Numbered from the stretch's first letter, positions 1-9,463 are shown. The stretch is 64,000 nucleotides of DNA from Burkholderia pyrrocinia (GCF_018417535.1 NZ_CP070978.1:2232001-2296000); one strand, 5' to 3'. Notes: generated from the sequence alone by a model not told the origin. Made by a program: numbers and translations.

Positions 1-86
1 AGACGATCGACGCGATTCTGCGCAAGGCCGACGAGCGCTTGTATGAGGCCAAGCATCAGGGGCGGAACCGCGTGATCGCTGCGTAG
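1..86 (+). CDS. C-terminal end of a GGDEF (diguanylate cyclase) protein, partial
   Basis: Only the last 27 codons are in the window, read from base 3 to the TAG at 84-86; the gene starts upstream of the window. The peptide ends ADERLYEAKHQGRNRV-IAA. This is the characteristic final helix of GGDEF domains (AD-x-A-L-Y-x-A-K-x-x-G-R-N-R-V), which make cyclic di-GMP from two GTP. The catalytic GGDEF loop itself lies outside the window, so activity cannot be judged and nothing can be said of upstream sensory domains. The next gene is convergent and ends 11 bases away. Confidence 0.8.
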   Translation, partial: TIDAILRKADERLYEAKHQGRNRVIAA

Positions 87-97
87 CTGACGCGCGC

Positions 98-1321
98 CTA
101 CGGTCGGTCGCCGCCGCGTTTCAGCGATCGGAAAACCATGCAGCCGGCCCCAAGCGCAATCAGCGCCAGTGCGATGGCAAATGCAGTGGCACCGGCCGCC
201 AGGCCAAGGAAGTCGATCGCGTAGCCGGTCATGACGGGCAGCAGCCCCGCCGGCAGATAGCCGCCGATATTCATGACGGCAATGGCTTCGGCCCTGCGCG
301 TGTCCGGCACATGCAGGCCGATGAGCGTCAGGCCGCCCAATTGCCCGAGACCCTGCGCCATCCCCGCGAACAACGCAGCGGCCACCAGAACGGATGCCGA
401 CAACATATGCACCGCGGCGCACAGCGCACCCATCGACAGTACGGTTGCCGTCGTACCCGCCGCGAACAACGCACGTACCGACCACTGCCGCACGGCGAAC
501 TGAACGCCCGTTGCAGCGAGAAACATCGCGCACGCCATGCCGCCGGCGAGCAACGGACTGCGAACGTCGAGCAGACGGGCGAGTAACGAAGGCCCCAACG
601 CAAGCACGAACGATGTTGCGGTAATGCCGGGCCCGAACACGCCGATACCGGCTGCGACGTGGCGTCGATTCATCGCCGGGACCGACGGCAAATGCAGACG
701 CTCGCCATGGCCGCTTGCCCGTGCTGGCCGGCCAAGGGGCAACCGCCACGCGATGATGAGCGCACTCAGCAACACGAGAAATTCGATACCGAAAACCGGC
801 GCTATCGGATGCGCGACCGCTTGCGCAGCGCCGCCGGCCAGTAACGGCCCGAGGCCCGCGCCGAGAACCATCGCCACCGATGCGAGCAGGGCTGCCTGAC
901 GTCGACGCTCGCTGCCGCCGAGGTCCGCCACGGACGCCATTCCTGCCGACACGATGACGCCGACCGAGATACCCGTCAGCAGCCGGGCAACGGCAAGCGT
1001 TGCAATGGACGTTGCGCTGGCGAACAACGCACACGCGACCAGCGCCACGAGGATCCCCGGCAGAAGAACCGGCTTGCGGCCGTAACGATCCGATAACTGT
1101 CCGGCGACCGACAGCGTGCCCAGTAGCCCGAGGATGTAAAGGGCGAAGATGACCGTCAGCGTGCCGGATGAAAAACCGAGCGTACGCTGCCAGACCACAT
1201 ACAGCGGCGTCGGGGAATTGGACAGCATGAACACCGACGTGACCGTCCATGCGGCGCGCCACATGTCGGGGGAAATGCGCGCGGACGCGCGGGTGGATTG
1301 CACTGCGGCAGTGTTGGACAC
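98..1321 (-). CDS. MFS transporter, probable drug/metabolite exporter
   Basis: A 407-residue protein with about 12 hydrophobic segments. The MFS signature between TM2 and TM3 reads GQLSDRYGRKPVL, and the TM4-5 region carries RLLTGISVGV. The length fits a 12-TM major facilitator, which couples transport of small molecules to the proton gradient in the inner membrane. The start is a GTG at 1321, preceded by an AGGAAGG Shine-Dalgarno. It is divergent from an ArsR-family regulator across 76 bases that hold inverted repeats, so repression by that regulator with release by a ligand is the likely control. The substrate cannot be told from sequence; divergent ArsR/MFS pairs often handle toxic compounds. 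Confidence 0.85.
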   Translation of the reverse strand: MSNTAAVQSTRASARISPDMWRAAWTVTSVFMLSNSPTPLYVVWQRTLGFSSGTLTVIFALYILGLLGTLSVAGQLSDRYGRKPVLLPGILVALVACALFASATSIATLAVARLLTGISVGVIVSAGMASVADLGGSERRRQAALLASVAMVLGAGLGPLLAGGAAQAVAHPIAPVFGIEFLVLLSALIIAWRLPLGRPARASGHGERLHLPSVPAMNRRHVAAGIGVFGPGITATSFVLALGPSLLARLLDVRSPLLAGGMACAMFLAATGVQFAVRQWSVRALFAAGTTATVLSMGALCAAVHMLSASVLVAAALFAGMAQGLGQLGGLTLIGLHVPDTRRAEAIAVMNIGGYLPAGLLPVMTGYAIDFLGLAAGATAFAIALALIALGAGCMVFRSLKRGGDRP

Positions 1322-1333
1322 GGCAACCTTCCT

Positions 1334-1380
1334 TGTACGAGTTTTGTCGTACTATAGCTTAGTTCGAAAAAACTCGTACA
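1334..1380. promoter_or_regulatory. Inverted repeats between MFS and ArsR genes, candidate ArsR operator
   Basis: TGTACGAGTTTT (1334-1345) recurs as its exact reverse complement AAAACTCGTACA (1369-1380), a 12-bp perfect inverted repeat. Inside the left arm, GTACGA (1335-1340) also pairs with TCGTAC (1347-1352). The sites lie between the two divergent start codons, where an ArsR dimer would block both promoters. Binding is inferred. Confidence 0.6.
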
Positions 1381-1397
1381 GTGATATAGTCGTGAAC

Positions 1398-1778
1398 ATG
1401 AAACGCACTCCCCACCACGACCCGGCCGCCGCAGTCCCCGCCAACCTTCCCGATCCGCTGCCGGAACCGGCCGTATCCGATTTGCGCCTGGACGCGATCT
1501 TCGGCGCATTGGCCGACCCGCTGCGCCTGACGATCGTCCGCCGGTTGTTGCTGGAATCCGAGGCGTACGACCATCCGTGCAGCTGGTTCGGTTTCAATCG
1601 TGCGAAATCGTCATTGACCCATCACTTCAAGGCGCTGCGTGAAGCGGGCGTGATTCGCCAGCGTCAATACGGGCTCGAGCGACGCAGCCGCGTGCGAACC
1701 GAGGATCTCGATTCGCGATTTCCGGGACTCCTGCAACTGGTGATCGCATGGGAGCCGTCCGGCGACGAACCGGGCTGA
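1398..1778 (+). CDS. ArsR-family winged-helix transcriptional regulator
   Basis: A 126-residue protein. After a proline-rich N-terminus, residues about 30-115 form an ArsR-type winged helix: FGALADPLRLTIVRRLL, then the recognition region NRAKSSLTHHFKALREAG and a wing with RQRQYGLERRSRVR. I see no classical metal-binding CxC motif, so it probably senses an organic ligand or works through protein contacts. The ATG at 1398 is chosen because the longer in-frame reading would run through the intergenic inverted repeats and into the divergent MFS gene. It is the likely repressor of itself and that exporter. Confidence 0.85.
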   Translation: MKRTPHHDPAAAVPANLPDPLPEPAVSDLRLDAIFGALADPLRLTIVRRLLLESEAYDHPCSWFGFNRAKSSLTHHFKALREAGVIRQRQYGLERRSRVRTEDLDSRFPGLLQLVIAWEPSGDEPG

Positions 1779-1805
1779 ATCCGCCCGTGTCGTCTACGGG
1801 CGGAT
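1779..1805 (+). terminator. Stem-loop just after the ArsR gene
   Basis: ATCCGCCCGT pairs with ACGGGCGGAT around a 7-base loop, starting directly after the stop codon of the ArsR gene. There is no clear T tract on the plus strand, so it may be a weak terminator or a 3'-end stabiliser. Confidence 0.45.
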
Positions 1806-1825
1806 ATGAAGATCCGCACCGAACG

Positions 1826-1848
1826 AAAAAAAACCCGCCAAAGCGGGC
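1826..1848 (-). terminator. Rho-independent terminator of the galactoside ABC operon
   Basis: Read on the minus strand, GCCCGC-TTTG-GCGGG is followed directly by eight T residues. This is a canonical intrinsic terminator about 50 bases after the last permease gene. Confidence 0.85.
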
Positions 1849-1896
1849 AACCTCACGATGCGGAGGGGGAGATGCGAGTGTGCAGGCGGCGCGCGT

Positions 1897-2748
1897 TCAG
1901 CCTTTCGTCGCGCCGAACGTAAGCCCCGCGACGAAATGCTTCTGCATCGCGAAGAACATCGCAACCGACGGCAGCGCGGCAAGAATCGAACCCGCCGACA
2001 CCAGGTTCCAAGACGTCGTCCATTGCCCCTTCAGCGCCGCGACCCCCGCCGTGATCGGCGCGGCTTCGTCGCCTTGCGTGAGGCACAGCGCCCAGAAGTA
2101 GTCGTTCCAGACGAACGTGAACACGAGGATCGCGAGGGCCGCGAGCGCGGGCCGGATCAGCGGCAGCACGATCCGCCAGAACACCGTCCATTCGCCCGCG
2201 CCCTCGATGCGCGCGGCCTCGATCAGCTCGAACGGCAACTGCTTGATGAAGTTGCGCAGGAACAGCGTGCAGAAGCCGGTCTGGAACGCGACGTGGAACA
2301 GGATCAGCGCTTCGACGGTATTGAACACGCCGAGCCTGAGCGACAGGTCGCGCACCGGGATCATCAGCACCTGCACCGGCACGAAGTTGCCGGCGACGAA
2401 CGTGCCGAACAGTGCGGAATTGCCGCGAAACCGGTAGGTCGCGAGCGCGAAGCCGGCCATCGCCGCCAGCGCGATCGAGCCGAGCACGGACGGCACGGTG
2501 ATCTGCACGCTGTTCCAGAAGTAATGCAGCATCGGCGACGTCGTCAGCGCGTCGCGATAGTTCTCGACCATCGCGAAGTGTCGCGGCCAGCCCCAGTAGT
2601 GCCCTTCGACCAGTTCCTCGGTCGAGCGCACCGACGTGACGAACACCGCGATCATCGGCAGCAGCCAGATCAGAAGCGCGACGGGCAGCGACAGCTTGTA
2701 GAGCTGGCGCGAGACGGGCTTCCATTGGGCAACGGGAGTCGGAAACAT
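1897..2748 (-). CDS. Carbohydrate ABC transporter permease (MalG type)
   Basis: A 283-residue inner-membrane permease with six predicted TM segments and the EAA loop EAARIEGAGEWTVFWRIVLP near residue 190, which contacts the ATPase. The ATG at 2748 starts the typical MalG-type N-terminus (KLSLPVALLIWLLPMIAVF); the upstream in-frame extension overlaps the previous gene and looks artificial. It is the last gene of the minus-strand operon, 16 bases after the partner permease. It would pair with that permease, the solute-binding protein and the ATPase to import an oligosaccharide, by context a beta-galactoside. Confidence 0.9.
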   Translation of the reverse strand: MFPTPVAQWKPVSRQLYKLSLPVALLIWLLPMIAVFVTSVRSTEELVEGHYWGWPRHFAMVENYRDALTTSPMLHYFWNSVQITVPSVLGSIALAAMAGFALATYRFRGNSALFGTFVAGNFVPVQVLMIPVRDLSLRLGVFNTVEALILFHVAFQTGFCTLFLRNFIKQLPFELIEAARIEGAGEWTVFWRIVLPLIRPALAALAILVFTFVWNDYFWALCLTQGDEAAPITAGVAALKGQWTTSWNLVSAGSILAALPSVAMFFAMQKHFVAGLTFGATKG

Positions 2749-2764
2749 GAGGATTCCCCGGTAG

Positions 2765-3709
2765 TCACTGCTCGTTGCGCAGCATGCGGCGCAACTGGAA
2801 CACGATGTAGACGAGCATGATCGCGAACAGCACGACCGCGATCGACGCGGAATAGCCGAGCCGGTAGTACTTGATCGCCTGGTCGTACATGTAATACGCA
2901 AGCACGGTCGAACTCTCGAACGGGCCGCCGCCCGTCATCACCGAGATCAGGTCGAAGCTGCGCAGCGCGCCGATCACCGTGACGACGATCGCCATGAACG
3001 TGGTCGGCCGCAGTTGCGGCAGCACGACGTGCCACAGCAGCGCGAAGCCGCGCGCGCCTTCCATCCGCGCCGCCTCGATCTGCTCCGGATTGACCGACGT
3101 GAGGCCGGTCAGGTACAGGATCATGCAGTACGCCGTTTGCGGCCACAGCGCGGCGAATACGACGCCGAGCGTCGCATAGCGCGCGTCGCCGAGTACCGGG
3201 ATGCCGTGCCCGGCGATCAGCGCGAGCAGCCCGAACGTCGGATCGTAGAACCACGAGAAGATCAGGCCGACGACCACGCCGGACAGCACGAACGGCGCGA
3301 AGAACAGCGATTTCACGAGCCGGATGCCGGCAACCGCCTGGTTCAGGTACAACGCGAGCGCGAGGCCGAGCGGCGGCGCGAGCATGAAGAGCGCGAGCCA
3401 GATCACGTTGTTGCGCAGCGCCGTGTAGAACGTCGGCGCGTGCAGCAGTTCGGCGTAGTTCGCGAGGCCGACGAAGGTGCGCTCGGTCATCCCGTCCCAG
3501 TTGTACAAGCTCAGCCACAGCGTCGACAGGATCGGCCAGATCACATAGACGGCAACCATCGCGCAGGCCGGCGCGAGAAAGAGCCACGCGGCGCGTCGTT
3601 GCCGCCGCACGGCGGGCGACGGGCGGCGCGCGGGCACGGCGGCGGCGGATGTCCCGCGCGGCGGCGGCGCGGTGCCGGCGGGCGGGGTGGACGTGATCGG
3701 ACTGGACAC
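2765..3709 (-). CDS. Carbohydrate ABC transporter permease (MalF type)
   Basis: A 314-residue permease. A proline/alanine-rich cytoplasmic N-terminus (about 40 residues) precedes TM1 (AWLFLAPACAMVAVYVIWP). Six TM segments follow, with an EAA loop EAARMEGARGFALLWHVVLP near residue 222. This is the LacF/UgpA/MalF-type partner of the downstream permease. It sits between the binding-protein gene and that permease in the operon, and the substrate is inferred from the linked beta-galactosidase. Confidence 0.9.
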   Translation of the reverse strand: MSSPITSTPPAGTAPPPRGTSAAAVPARRPSPAVRRQRRAAWLFLAPACAMVAVYVIWPILSTLWLSLYNWDGMTERTFVGLANYAELLHAPTFYTALRNNVIWLALFMLAPPLGLALALYLNQAVAGIRLVKSLFFAPFVLSGVVVGLIFSWFYDPTFGLLALIAGHGIPVLGDARYATLGVVFAALWPQTAYCMILYLTGLTSVNPEQIEAARMEGARGFALLWHVVLPQLRPTTFMAIVVTVIGALRSFDLISVMTGGGPFESSTVLAYYMYDQAIKYYRLGYSASIAVVLFAIMLVYIVFQLRRMLRNEQ

Positions 3710-3763
3710 GGCAAGCCTCCTGTACTGACGCGGCGGCGCGGTGCCGCCGGTTGGGTCACGCGG

Positions 3764-5023
3764 TCACTTCTTGTAGATCCGCTTGCGGGTCTGTTCGAGC
3801 TGCGCGAGCACGGTATCGAGCTGCGCGGGATTGGCCAGGAACTGCTGCATGCCCTTCATCCCCTCGTCGGCCATTTCCTTCGTCATGTCGCGGTCGTAGA
3901 ACTGCGCGACGCCGCCCTTCGTATCGGCGAGGATCCGGAAGCCGATGCGCGAGATCGGATCGGCCGGCTCGGGCGACTTGCTGTTGGCCGACAGCGAACC
4001 GAGGCCTTCCGCGAGCTTCGCGCCCATCTCGGGTGTTTCCACGAACGCGAGGAACGTGTGCGCGTCGGCCTTGTTCTTCGCCTTCGTCGGGATGTGCAGC
4101 GATTCGACCGGGCCGTCCTCGGCGGTCGGCACCTTCGGGTCGATGATCGGGAAGCGGTAGTAGCCCATTTCCTGCTTCACGTTCGGCGGAAACCCCGCCG
4201 CGATGAAGGTGCCCATCAGCATCATCGCGGCCTTGCCCTGGAACAGGAACGGCTGCGCGCCGTCGAGATCGTAGGACAGCGCGTTGTCGATGAAGTAGCC
4301 GGCATCGATCAGCGACTTCCACGTCGTGTAGACCTTCTTCACGCGCGGGTCGGTGTACGGCACGTCGCCGGCCATCAACTGCTGGTGGAACACGTTGCCG
4401 TTCACGCGCAGGTCGAGATAGTCGAACCAGCCGGCGAGCGTCCACGCGTCGCGGCCGCCGATCGCGACCGGCGTGATGCCGGCCGCCTTCAGCTTTTTGC
4501 ACGCGTCGAGAAACTGGTCCCACGTCTTCGGCTCGTCGGCGATGCCGACCTTGCGGAACAGGTCCTTGCGGTAGAACAGCCCCCACGAGTAGTAAACGGT
4601 CGGCGCCGCGTACTGCTTGCCGTTGTACGACGATGCGTCGCGCGTCGACGCATACATCGCGCCCCAGCCGTTCTTCGCCCAGTCGCCGCTCAGGTCCTCG
4701 AACAGCCCGCGCTTCGCGTAGTACGCCATCCGCTCGCCGGCGTGCCAGTTCACGACGTCAGGCGCGACGGTCGTGAGCCACGCGGGGAGCTGCACCTTGT
4801 ACGCCTCCTCGTCGACGAAGGTCGCCTTCACGTCGATGTCGGGATGGGCCTTGTGGAATGCGTCGAGCGTCGACTGCCAGACCGCGCGCTGGCTGGCGCC
4901 CTTGAACGCGATGTTGATCGTCAGCGTGCCTGCGCTCGCCGGCGCGGCGGCGACGAACGAAGCGAACGCGACGGCGGCGGCCGCGGCGAGCCGGGCGGCG
5001 GCGCGAAGGGGGCGATGTGTCAT
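3764..5023 (-). CDS. Extracellular sugar-binding protein of the ABC importer
   Basis: A 419-residue periplasmic binding protein (family 1 solute-binding, UgpB/MalE-like). A Sec signal peptide covers about residues 1-31 (AAAAAVAFASFVAAAPASA), and the mature domain starts GTLTINIAFKG. The ATG at 5023 is preferred over one 12 bases earlier because GGAGACA stands just before it. Aromatic-rich stretches such as TVYYSWGLFYRKDLF are usual in sugar-binding clefts. It delivers sugar to the two permeases downstream; the beta-galactosidase gene directly upstream suggests a galactoside or galacto-oligosaccharide ligand. Confidence 0.88.
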   Translation of the reverse strand: MTHRPLRAAARLAAAAAVAFASFVAAAPASAGTLTINIAFKGASQRAVWQSTLDAFHKAHPDIDVKATFVDEEAYKVQLPAWLTTVAPDVVNWHAGERMAYYAKRGLFEDLSGDWAKNGWGAMYASTRDASSYNGKQYAAPTVYYSWGLFYRKDLFRKVGIADEPKTWDQFLDACKKLKAAGITPVAIGGRDAWTLAGWFDYLDLRVNGNVFHQQLMAGDVPYTDPRVKKVYTTWKSLIDAGYFIDNALSYDLDGAQPFLFQGKAAMMLMGTFIAAGFPPNVKQEMGYYRFPIIDPKVPTAEDGPVESLHIPTKAKNKADAHTFLAFVETPEMGAKLAEGLGSLSANSKSPEPADPISRIGFRILADTKGGVAQFYDRDMTKEMADEGMKGMQQFLANPAQLDTVLAQLEQTRKRIYKK

Positions 5024-5086
5024 GGTTGTCTCCATTCCTGGGTGTCGTTGTGCGTGACCGGCGCGTCGTGGCGCCGGTGGCGGGTG

Positions 5087-7072
5087 CTACGAACGGCTTC
5101 GATATACGGCCACGTCTTGCGGCCCGACCTGCGCGGCGCCGAGCACGAACGCCGATGGCGGCACCGCATCGATCGTGTGCGGCGTGTCGCCATAGTTGAA
5201 CACGTAGGTCAGCCCGCCGCGCCGGCTCACGCGCACGCCGTCGGCGAGCGGCGTCGGGGCAAGGCCCGCTTCGGCCGCGACATCGTCGAACAGCCGCGCG
5301 GTGGTCGCGTCGTCGAACAGCGCGGCCCAATAGTGCAGCGCGCCATGCGACACGCAGGCCGGATGACCGTCGGCGAAGCGCGCGCGCACGACGCTGCGCG
5401 TGTCGTCGTGCAGCTCGACGAAGTCGCGCCAGTGGCGCGCATTGCCCGCGAGCGGCGCGCCGTCGCGCAGCGTGCCGTCGATCCGCTCGGTCACGTTCGG
5501 CCGCAGCGATTCGACGCGCCACACACGAACCGGCAGGCTCGATGCGAGCGGGCCGGGCGGCAGCGTCGGCGGAATCTGCAGGTCGACGGTCTTCGAGCCG
5601 GTGCGCGGCCCGAACACGGCATGTGCGCCCGATGCGGCGAGCCGTGCCGCGAAATCGTCCGGCACGATCGGCAGCGGCGGCACGACCACGAGCCGGTAGC
5701 CGTCGAGCGGCGCATGCACGGAGATCACGTCGACGTCGAAGCCGAGCGAGCGCAGCGCCGAGTAGTACTCGAACGCGAAGCGCGGGTAGTGGAAATCGGC
5801 GCCCTGCGGCTGCACCTCGAACAGCCACTTCGCCTCGTAGTCGAAGACCAGCGCGACGGATGCACGTACTGCGTCGTCCGCCTCCGCACCGGCGTCATGC
5901 ACGGCCGCGATCTCGCGCGCGACGCGTTGCGCCTCGCGGCCGCCTTCGTCGAGCTTGTTGTCCGGCGTGTTCAGGCCCGCATGCATCTGCTCCTGCGCGA
6001 ACGGCGCCTGCCGCCAGCGGAAGTACGACACGCAGCCGGCGCCGTGCGCGAACGCCTCCCAGCTCCACAGGCGCACCATGCCCGGTAGCGGCGCGGGGTT
6101 CCACTGCGCCCAGTTCACGGGCCCCGGCTGCTGCTCCATCACCCAGAACGGCAGCTTCGACATGCCGCGATACACGTCGTGATTGAACGACGCGAAATCG
6201 GGATGCCCGGTGCGCAGCCAGCGCGCCTTCACGTCGGGCGCGAACCATTGCTCCTCGAGCGCGCCGAGCGGGTAGCTGTCCCACGTCGCGATGTCGAGGT
6301 CGCGTGCCACCTCGTAGTGGTCGAACTCGGTGAACAGCTGCATGAAGTTGTGCGCGACGGGGCGGCCCGGCGAGTGCGCGCGGATCACGTCGACCTGCAT
6401 CCGGTGATAACGCGCGACCTCGTCGGACGCGAAGCGCCGGTAGTCGAGGCGATGCGACGGATGGGCCTCGGTCACGGTGCCGACGGGCGCGTCGACCTCG
6501 TCGAAATGGCGATACTCCATGCTCCAGAACACGGTGCCCCATGCGCGGTTCAGCGTGTCGATCGTGCCGTAGCGCGCCTTCAGCCAGGCACGAAAGCGCA
6601 CGAGCGCGGCCGGCGAGTAGCTGACGACGGTCTGGTGGCAACCCAGCTCGTTGTCGGTCTGCCAGTAGCGCACGGCCGGGTGGCGGCCGTAGCGTTCGGC
6701 GACCGAGGTGCAGATCCGGCGCGACGCTTCGAGGTAGGTCGGCGACGAGAAATCGTAGTGGCGGCGCGAACCGAACGCGCGCGGCCGGCCGTCCGCGCCG
6801 ATCGCGAGGATGTCGGGATGGCGGTCGACCAGCCATTTCGGCGGCGTTGCGGTCGGCGTGCACAACACGATCTCGAGGCCGGCCGCGCCGAGCACGTCGA
6901 CCGCGCGGTCGAGCCAGCCCCAGTCGTATTCGCCCGGCGACGGCTCGATGCGGCTCCACGCGAATTCGGCGATCCGCACCTGCTCGATGCCGAGCGCTTT
7001 CATCCGGCGGGCGTCGTCGGCCCACATCGATTCCGGCCAGTGTTCCGGGTAGTAACAGACTCCGAGGCGCAT
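5087..7072 (-). CDS. Beta-galactosidase, glycoside hydrolase family 42
   Basis: A 661-residue GH42 enzyme that hydrolyses terminal beta-D-galactose. The N-terminus [15 protein letters not shown] is typical of the family's TIM barrel. The acid/base is Glu142 in [11 protein letters not shown] and the nucleophile is Glu313 in [15 protein letters not shown] trimerisation domain follows, then a small beta domain ([15 protein letters not shown] onward). No signal peptide is visible, so it acts in the cytoplasm on sugars brought in by the linked ABC importer. GH42 enzymes usually act on plant galactans and galacto-oligosaccharides rather than lactose, which fits the plant-polymer theme of the window. 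It is encoded between the ATPase and binding-protein genes. Confidence 0.93.
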   Translation of the reverse strand: MRLGVCYYPEHWPESMWADDARRMKALGIEQVRIAEFAWSRIEPSPGEYDWGWLDRAVDVLGAAGLEIVLCTPTATPPKWLVDRHPDILAIGADGRPRAFGSRRHYDFSSPTYLEASRRICTSVAERYGRHPAVRYWQTDNELGCHQTVVSYSPAALVRFRAWLKARYGTIDTLNRAWGTVFWSMEYRHFDEVDAPVGTVTEAHPSHRLDYRRFASDEVARYHRMQVDVIRAHSPGRPVAHNFMQLFTEFDHYEVARDLDIATWDSYPLGALEEQWFAPDVKARWLRTGHPDFASFNHDVYRGMSKLPFWVMEQQPGPVNWAQWNPAPLPGMVRLWSWEAFAHGAGCVSYFRWRQAPFAQEQMHAGLNTPDNKLDEGGREAQRVAREIAAVHDAGAEADDAVRASVALVFDYEAKWLFEVQPQGADFHYPRFAFEYYSALRSLGFDVDVISVHAPLDGYRLVVVPPLPIVPDDFAARLAASGAHAVFGPRTGSKTVDLQIPPTLPPGPLASSLPVRVWRVESLRPNVTERIDGTLRDGAPLAGNARHWRDFVELHDDTRSVVRARFADGHPACVSHGALHYWAALFDDATTARLFDDVAAEAGLAPTPLADGVRVSRRGGLTYVFNYGDTPHTIDAVPPSAFVLGAAQVGPQDVAVYRSRS

Positions 7073-7081
7073 ACGCGATCC

Positions 7082-8239
7082 TTAAGCGTAGTGATGGACG
7101 TGGACGTCGGCGCACGCGGACACCGCGCGGCCGTCTTCGGTGAAGAGGTGGCAGGCCGCGGCCGGCGCATGCACGTGCACGCGTTCGCCGCTGCGCACCT
7201 GCGCGTCGCCGGGCACCTTCGCGATCAGCGGCGTAGCGTTGGGCTGGCCGGGCTGGTCGAGGTGCACGTAGGTCTGCTCGCCGAGGCGTTCGACGAGCGC
7301 GACGTCGCGCACGAGCGTCGTCGCGTCGTGTGCGGCGCCGAGCGTCAGGTGCTCCGGGCGAATGCCGAGCGTCACGGTTGCGCCGGCATCGAGCGCGGCG
7401 CCGTCGCGCAGCAGCGTGAAGGTTTCGCCGGACGGCGCGACGGTGACGGTCGTGCGGCGGGCATCGGATGCGGTGACGACGGCCGGCAGGAAGTTCATGC
7501 GCGGCGAACCGATGAAGCCGGCGACGAAGCGGCTGGCCGGATGGTGGTAGAGGTCGAGCGGTGCGCCGACCTGCGCGATGCTGCCGTGCTGCGCGGTATC
7601 CGCGCCGGCGTGCAGCAGCACGATCCTGTCGGCGAGCGTCATCGCTTCGGTCTGGTCGTGCGTCACATAGACGACGCTCGCGCGTTCGAACTGCCGGTGC
7701 AGCCGCGCGATCTCGATGCGGGTCTGGCCGCGCAGCGCCGCGTCGAGATTCGACAGCGGTTCGTCGAACAGGAACACGCCGGGCTCGCGCACGATCGCGC
7801 GGCCGATCGCGACGCGCTGCCGCTGGCCGCCCGACAGCGCCTTCGGCTTGCGCTCGAGCAGCGTGTCGAGCTGCAGGATGCGCGCGGCATCGCGCACCTT
7901 CCGGTCGATCTCGGCTTTCGGCACGCGCGCGAGCTTCAGCCCGAACGCCATGTTCTCGTAGACCGTCATGTGCGGAAACAGCGCGTAGCTCTGGAACACC
8001 ATCGCGACGCCGCGCTCGGCGGCCGGCACGTCGTCGACGCGGCGGCCGTCGATCGACAGCTCGCCCGCGCTGAGATCCTCGAGCCCGGCGATCATGCGCA
8101 GCAGCGTCGACTTGCCGCATCCGGACGGCCCGAGGAACACGCAGAACTCGTGCGCGCCGATCTCCAGATCGACGTCGCGAATGACCGGCGCGTGATCGCC
8201 ATAGGCTTTCTGCACGCGTCGCATCGAGATGCTCGCCAT
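7082..8239 (-). CDS. Sugar ABC transporter ATPase (MalK/UgpC type)
   Basis: A 385-residue ATPase. Walker A is GPSGCGKST, the signature is LSGGQRQRVAIGRA, Walker B is VFLFDEP and the H-loop is VVYVTHDQ. A C-terminal regulatory TOBE/OB domain starts near residue 240 (GSPRMNFLPAVV, then TLGIRPEHL). The ATG at 8239 is chosen because GGAGACA directly precedes it; an upstream in-frame ATG lies beyond the operator palindrome. It is first in the minus-strand operon, which is unusual since the ATPase gene is often last, and is divergent from the LacI regulator. Confidence 0.92.
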   Translation of the reverse strand: MASISMRRVQKAYGDHAPVIRDVDLEIGAHEFCVFLGPSGCGKSTLLRMIAGLEDLSAGELSIDGRRVDDVPAAERGVAMVFQSYALFPHMTVYENMAFGLKLARVPKAEIDRKVRDAARILQLDTLLERKPKALSGGQRQRVAIGRAIVREPGVFLFDEPLSNLDAALRGQTRIEIARLHRQFERASVVYVTHDQTEAMTLADRIVLLHAGADTAQHGSIAQVGAPLDLYHHPASRFVAGFIGSPRMNFLPAVVTASDARRTTVTVAPSGETFTLLRDGAALDAGATVTLGIRPEHLTLGAAHDATTLVRDVALVERLGEQTYVHLDQPGQPNATPLIAKVPGDAQVRSGERVHVHAPAAACHLFTEDGRAVSACADVHVHHYA

Positions 8240-8274
8240 TGTCTCCGCTCCATGTTCTAATGCGCCATCATGCT

Positions 8275-8292
8275 TGATTAAGCGCTTAATCA
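8275..8292. promoter_or_regulatory. Perfect 18-bp palindrome, LacI-family operator
   Basis: TGATTAAGCGCTTAATCA is a perfect palindrome centred on a CG step, as in LacI/GalR-family operators. It lies 35 bases upstream of the ATPase start, between the divergent ABC/beta-galactosidase operon and the LacI-type gene, so it probably controls both. Confidence 0.8.
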
Positions 8293-8428
8293 TCGCGATC
8301 AAAAAAAGATGCGAAGCGATCGCGGCCGAGTCGCGCCCGTCGGTCGGGCGGCAAGGTGTGCGGCGATAGTGCGCCGCTTCGGTAAGCGAAGCAAATACTG
8401 GATCGACGTCTCATATAGTGAGCAAACG

Positions 8429-9463
8429 ATGGCGACACTGGATGAAGTTGCCCGTCGCGCCGGCGTGACGGCAGCGACGGTTTCGAACGTGCTGCGCAAC
8501 CGCGGCCGGGTCGGCGAAGCCACGCGTGCGCGGGTGCTCGAAGCGGTGCAGGCGCTCGGCTATCGGCCGCATCTCGCCGCGCGGGCGCTGGCGGAAGGAC
8601 GCGCGCCGACGGTCGCGCTGATGGTGTCGAGCATCGCGAACCCGTTCTATCCGGAGTTCGCGCTGGCGGTCGAACGTGCGGTGCGCCGCAACGGGCAATT
8701 CCTGATCGTCTGCAATACCAACGAAGATCCATTGCAGGGGCGAGCGTATCTCGACCAGATCGCCGGCACGATTTCCGAAGGCATTCTCGTGACGAACGCG
8801 AACCTGCACCTGCCGGATCTCGTCGACGTCGCACGGCGCGGCGTGCCGGTCGTGCTGTGTCTGTGGGAGCGGCCCGATGCGCCGCCGGAAGGCTTGCCGT
8901 GCGTCGCGGTGGATTTCCGCGAGGCGGGGCGGATCGCGACGCGGCATCTGGTCGAGCTCGGCCATCGCGAGATCGGCGTGATCGTCGGCGGGTCGGCAAA
9001 TGGCGTGCAGGCCGCGCGCTACGACGGCTTCGTCGACGTGATGCGCGAAGCCGGGCTGGACGCGTCGCGCGTCGGCGCCGGGCACGATTCGATCGAAGGC
9101 GGCGTGCGCGCGGCGGGGCAGCTGCTGGACGCGCACCCCGCGCTGACCGCGCTCGTCGCGACCAACGACCTGCCCGCGATCGGCGCGCTGCACGCAGCGG
9201 CCGATCGCGGCCGGCGCGTGCCCGACGACCTGTCGATCGTCGGCATCACCGATATTCATCTGGCGAGCGATACGCGGCCTACGTTGACGACGGTCGCCAT
9301 TCCGACCGGCGAGGCGGCCGGACTCGCGGTTGAATTGCTCAACGCGTTGCGCGAGGCAGGCGGGCAGATCGACGATGCGTCGCGCGTGCGGACGGCGTCG
9401 GCGCCGCGGCTGGTGGTGCGGCGGACGACGGGCGCGGCGCCGCGGCGGCGCACGGCCACGTAG
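8429..9463 (+). CDS. LacI-family repressor of the galactoside operon
   Basis: A 344-residue regulator. The N-terminal LacI HTH is MATLDEVARRAGVTAATVSNVLRN, with hinge helix RPHLAARALAEGR near residue 50, followed by a periplasmic-binding-protein-like sensor domain (VALMVSSIANPFYPEF onward). The ATG at 8429 places the HTH at the extreme N-terminus as the family requires. It faces the ABC/GH42 operon across the 18-bp palindrome. The inducer is inferred to be the imported galactoside or a product of it. A positively charged tail (RRTTGAAPRRRTAT) follows the sensor domain. Confidence 0.92.
   Translation: MATLDEVARRAGVTAATVSNVLRNRGRVGEATRARVLEAVQALGYRPHLAARALAEGRAPTVALMVSSIANPFYPEFALAVERAVRRNGQFLIVCNTNEDPLQGRAYLDQIAGTISEGILVTNANLHLPDLVDVARRGVPVVLCLWERPDAPPEGLPCVAVDFREAGRIATRHLVELGHREIGVIVGGSANGVQAARYDGFVDVMREAGLDASRVGAGHDSIEGGVRAAGQLLDAHPALTALVATNDLPAIGALHAAADRGRRVPDDLSIVGITDIHLASDTRPTLTTVAIPTGEAAGLAVELLNALREAGGQIDDASRVRTASAPRLVVRRTTGAAPRRRTAT

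Noticed and set aside
3014..6088. Open frame of over 1,000 codons on the plus strand across the ABC/beta-galactosidase operon
   Set aside because: Arg/Ala/Val-rich composition without domains; it is the antisense shadow of clear minus-strand genes in GC-rich DNA.
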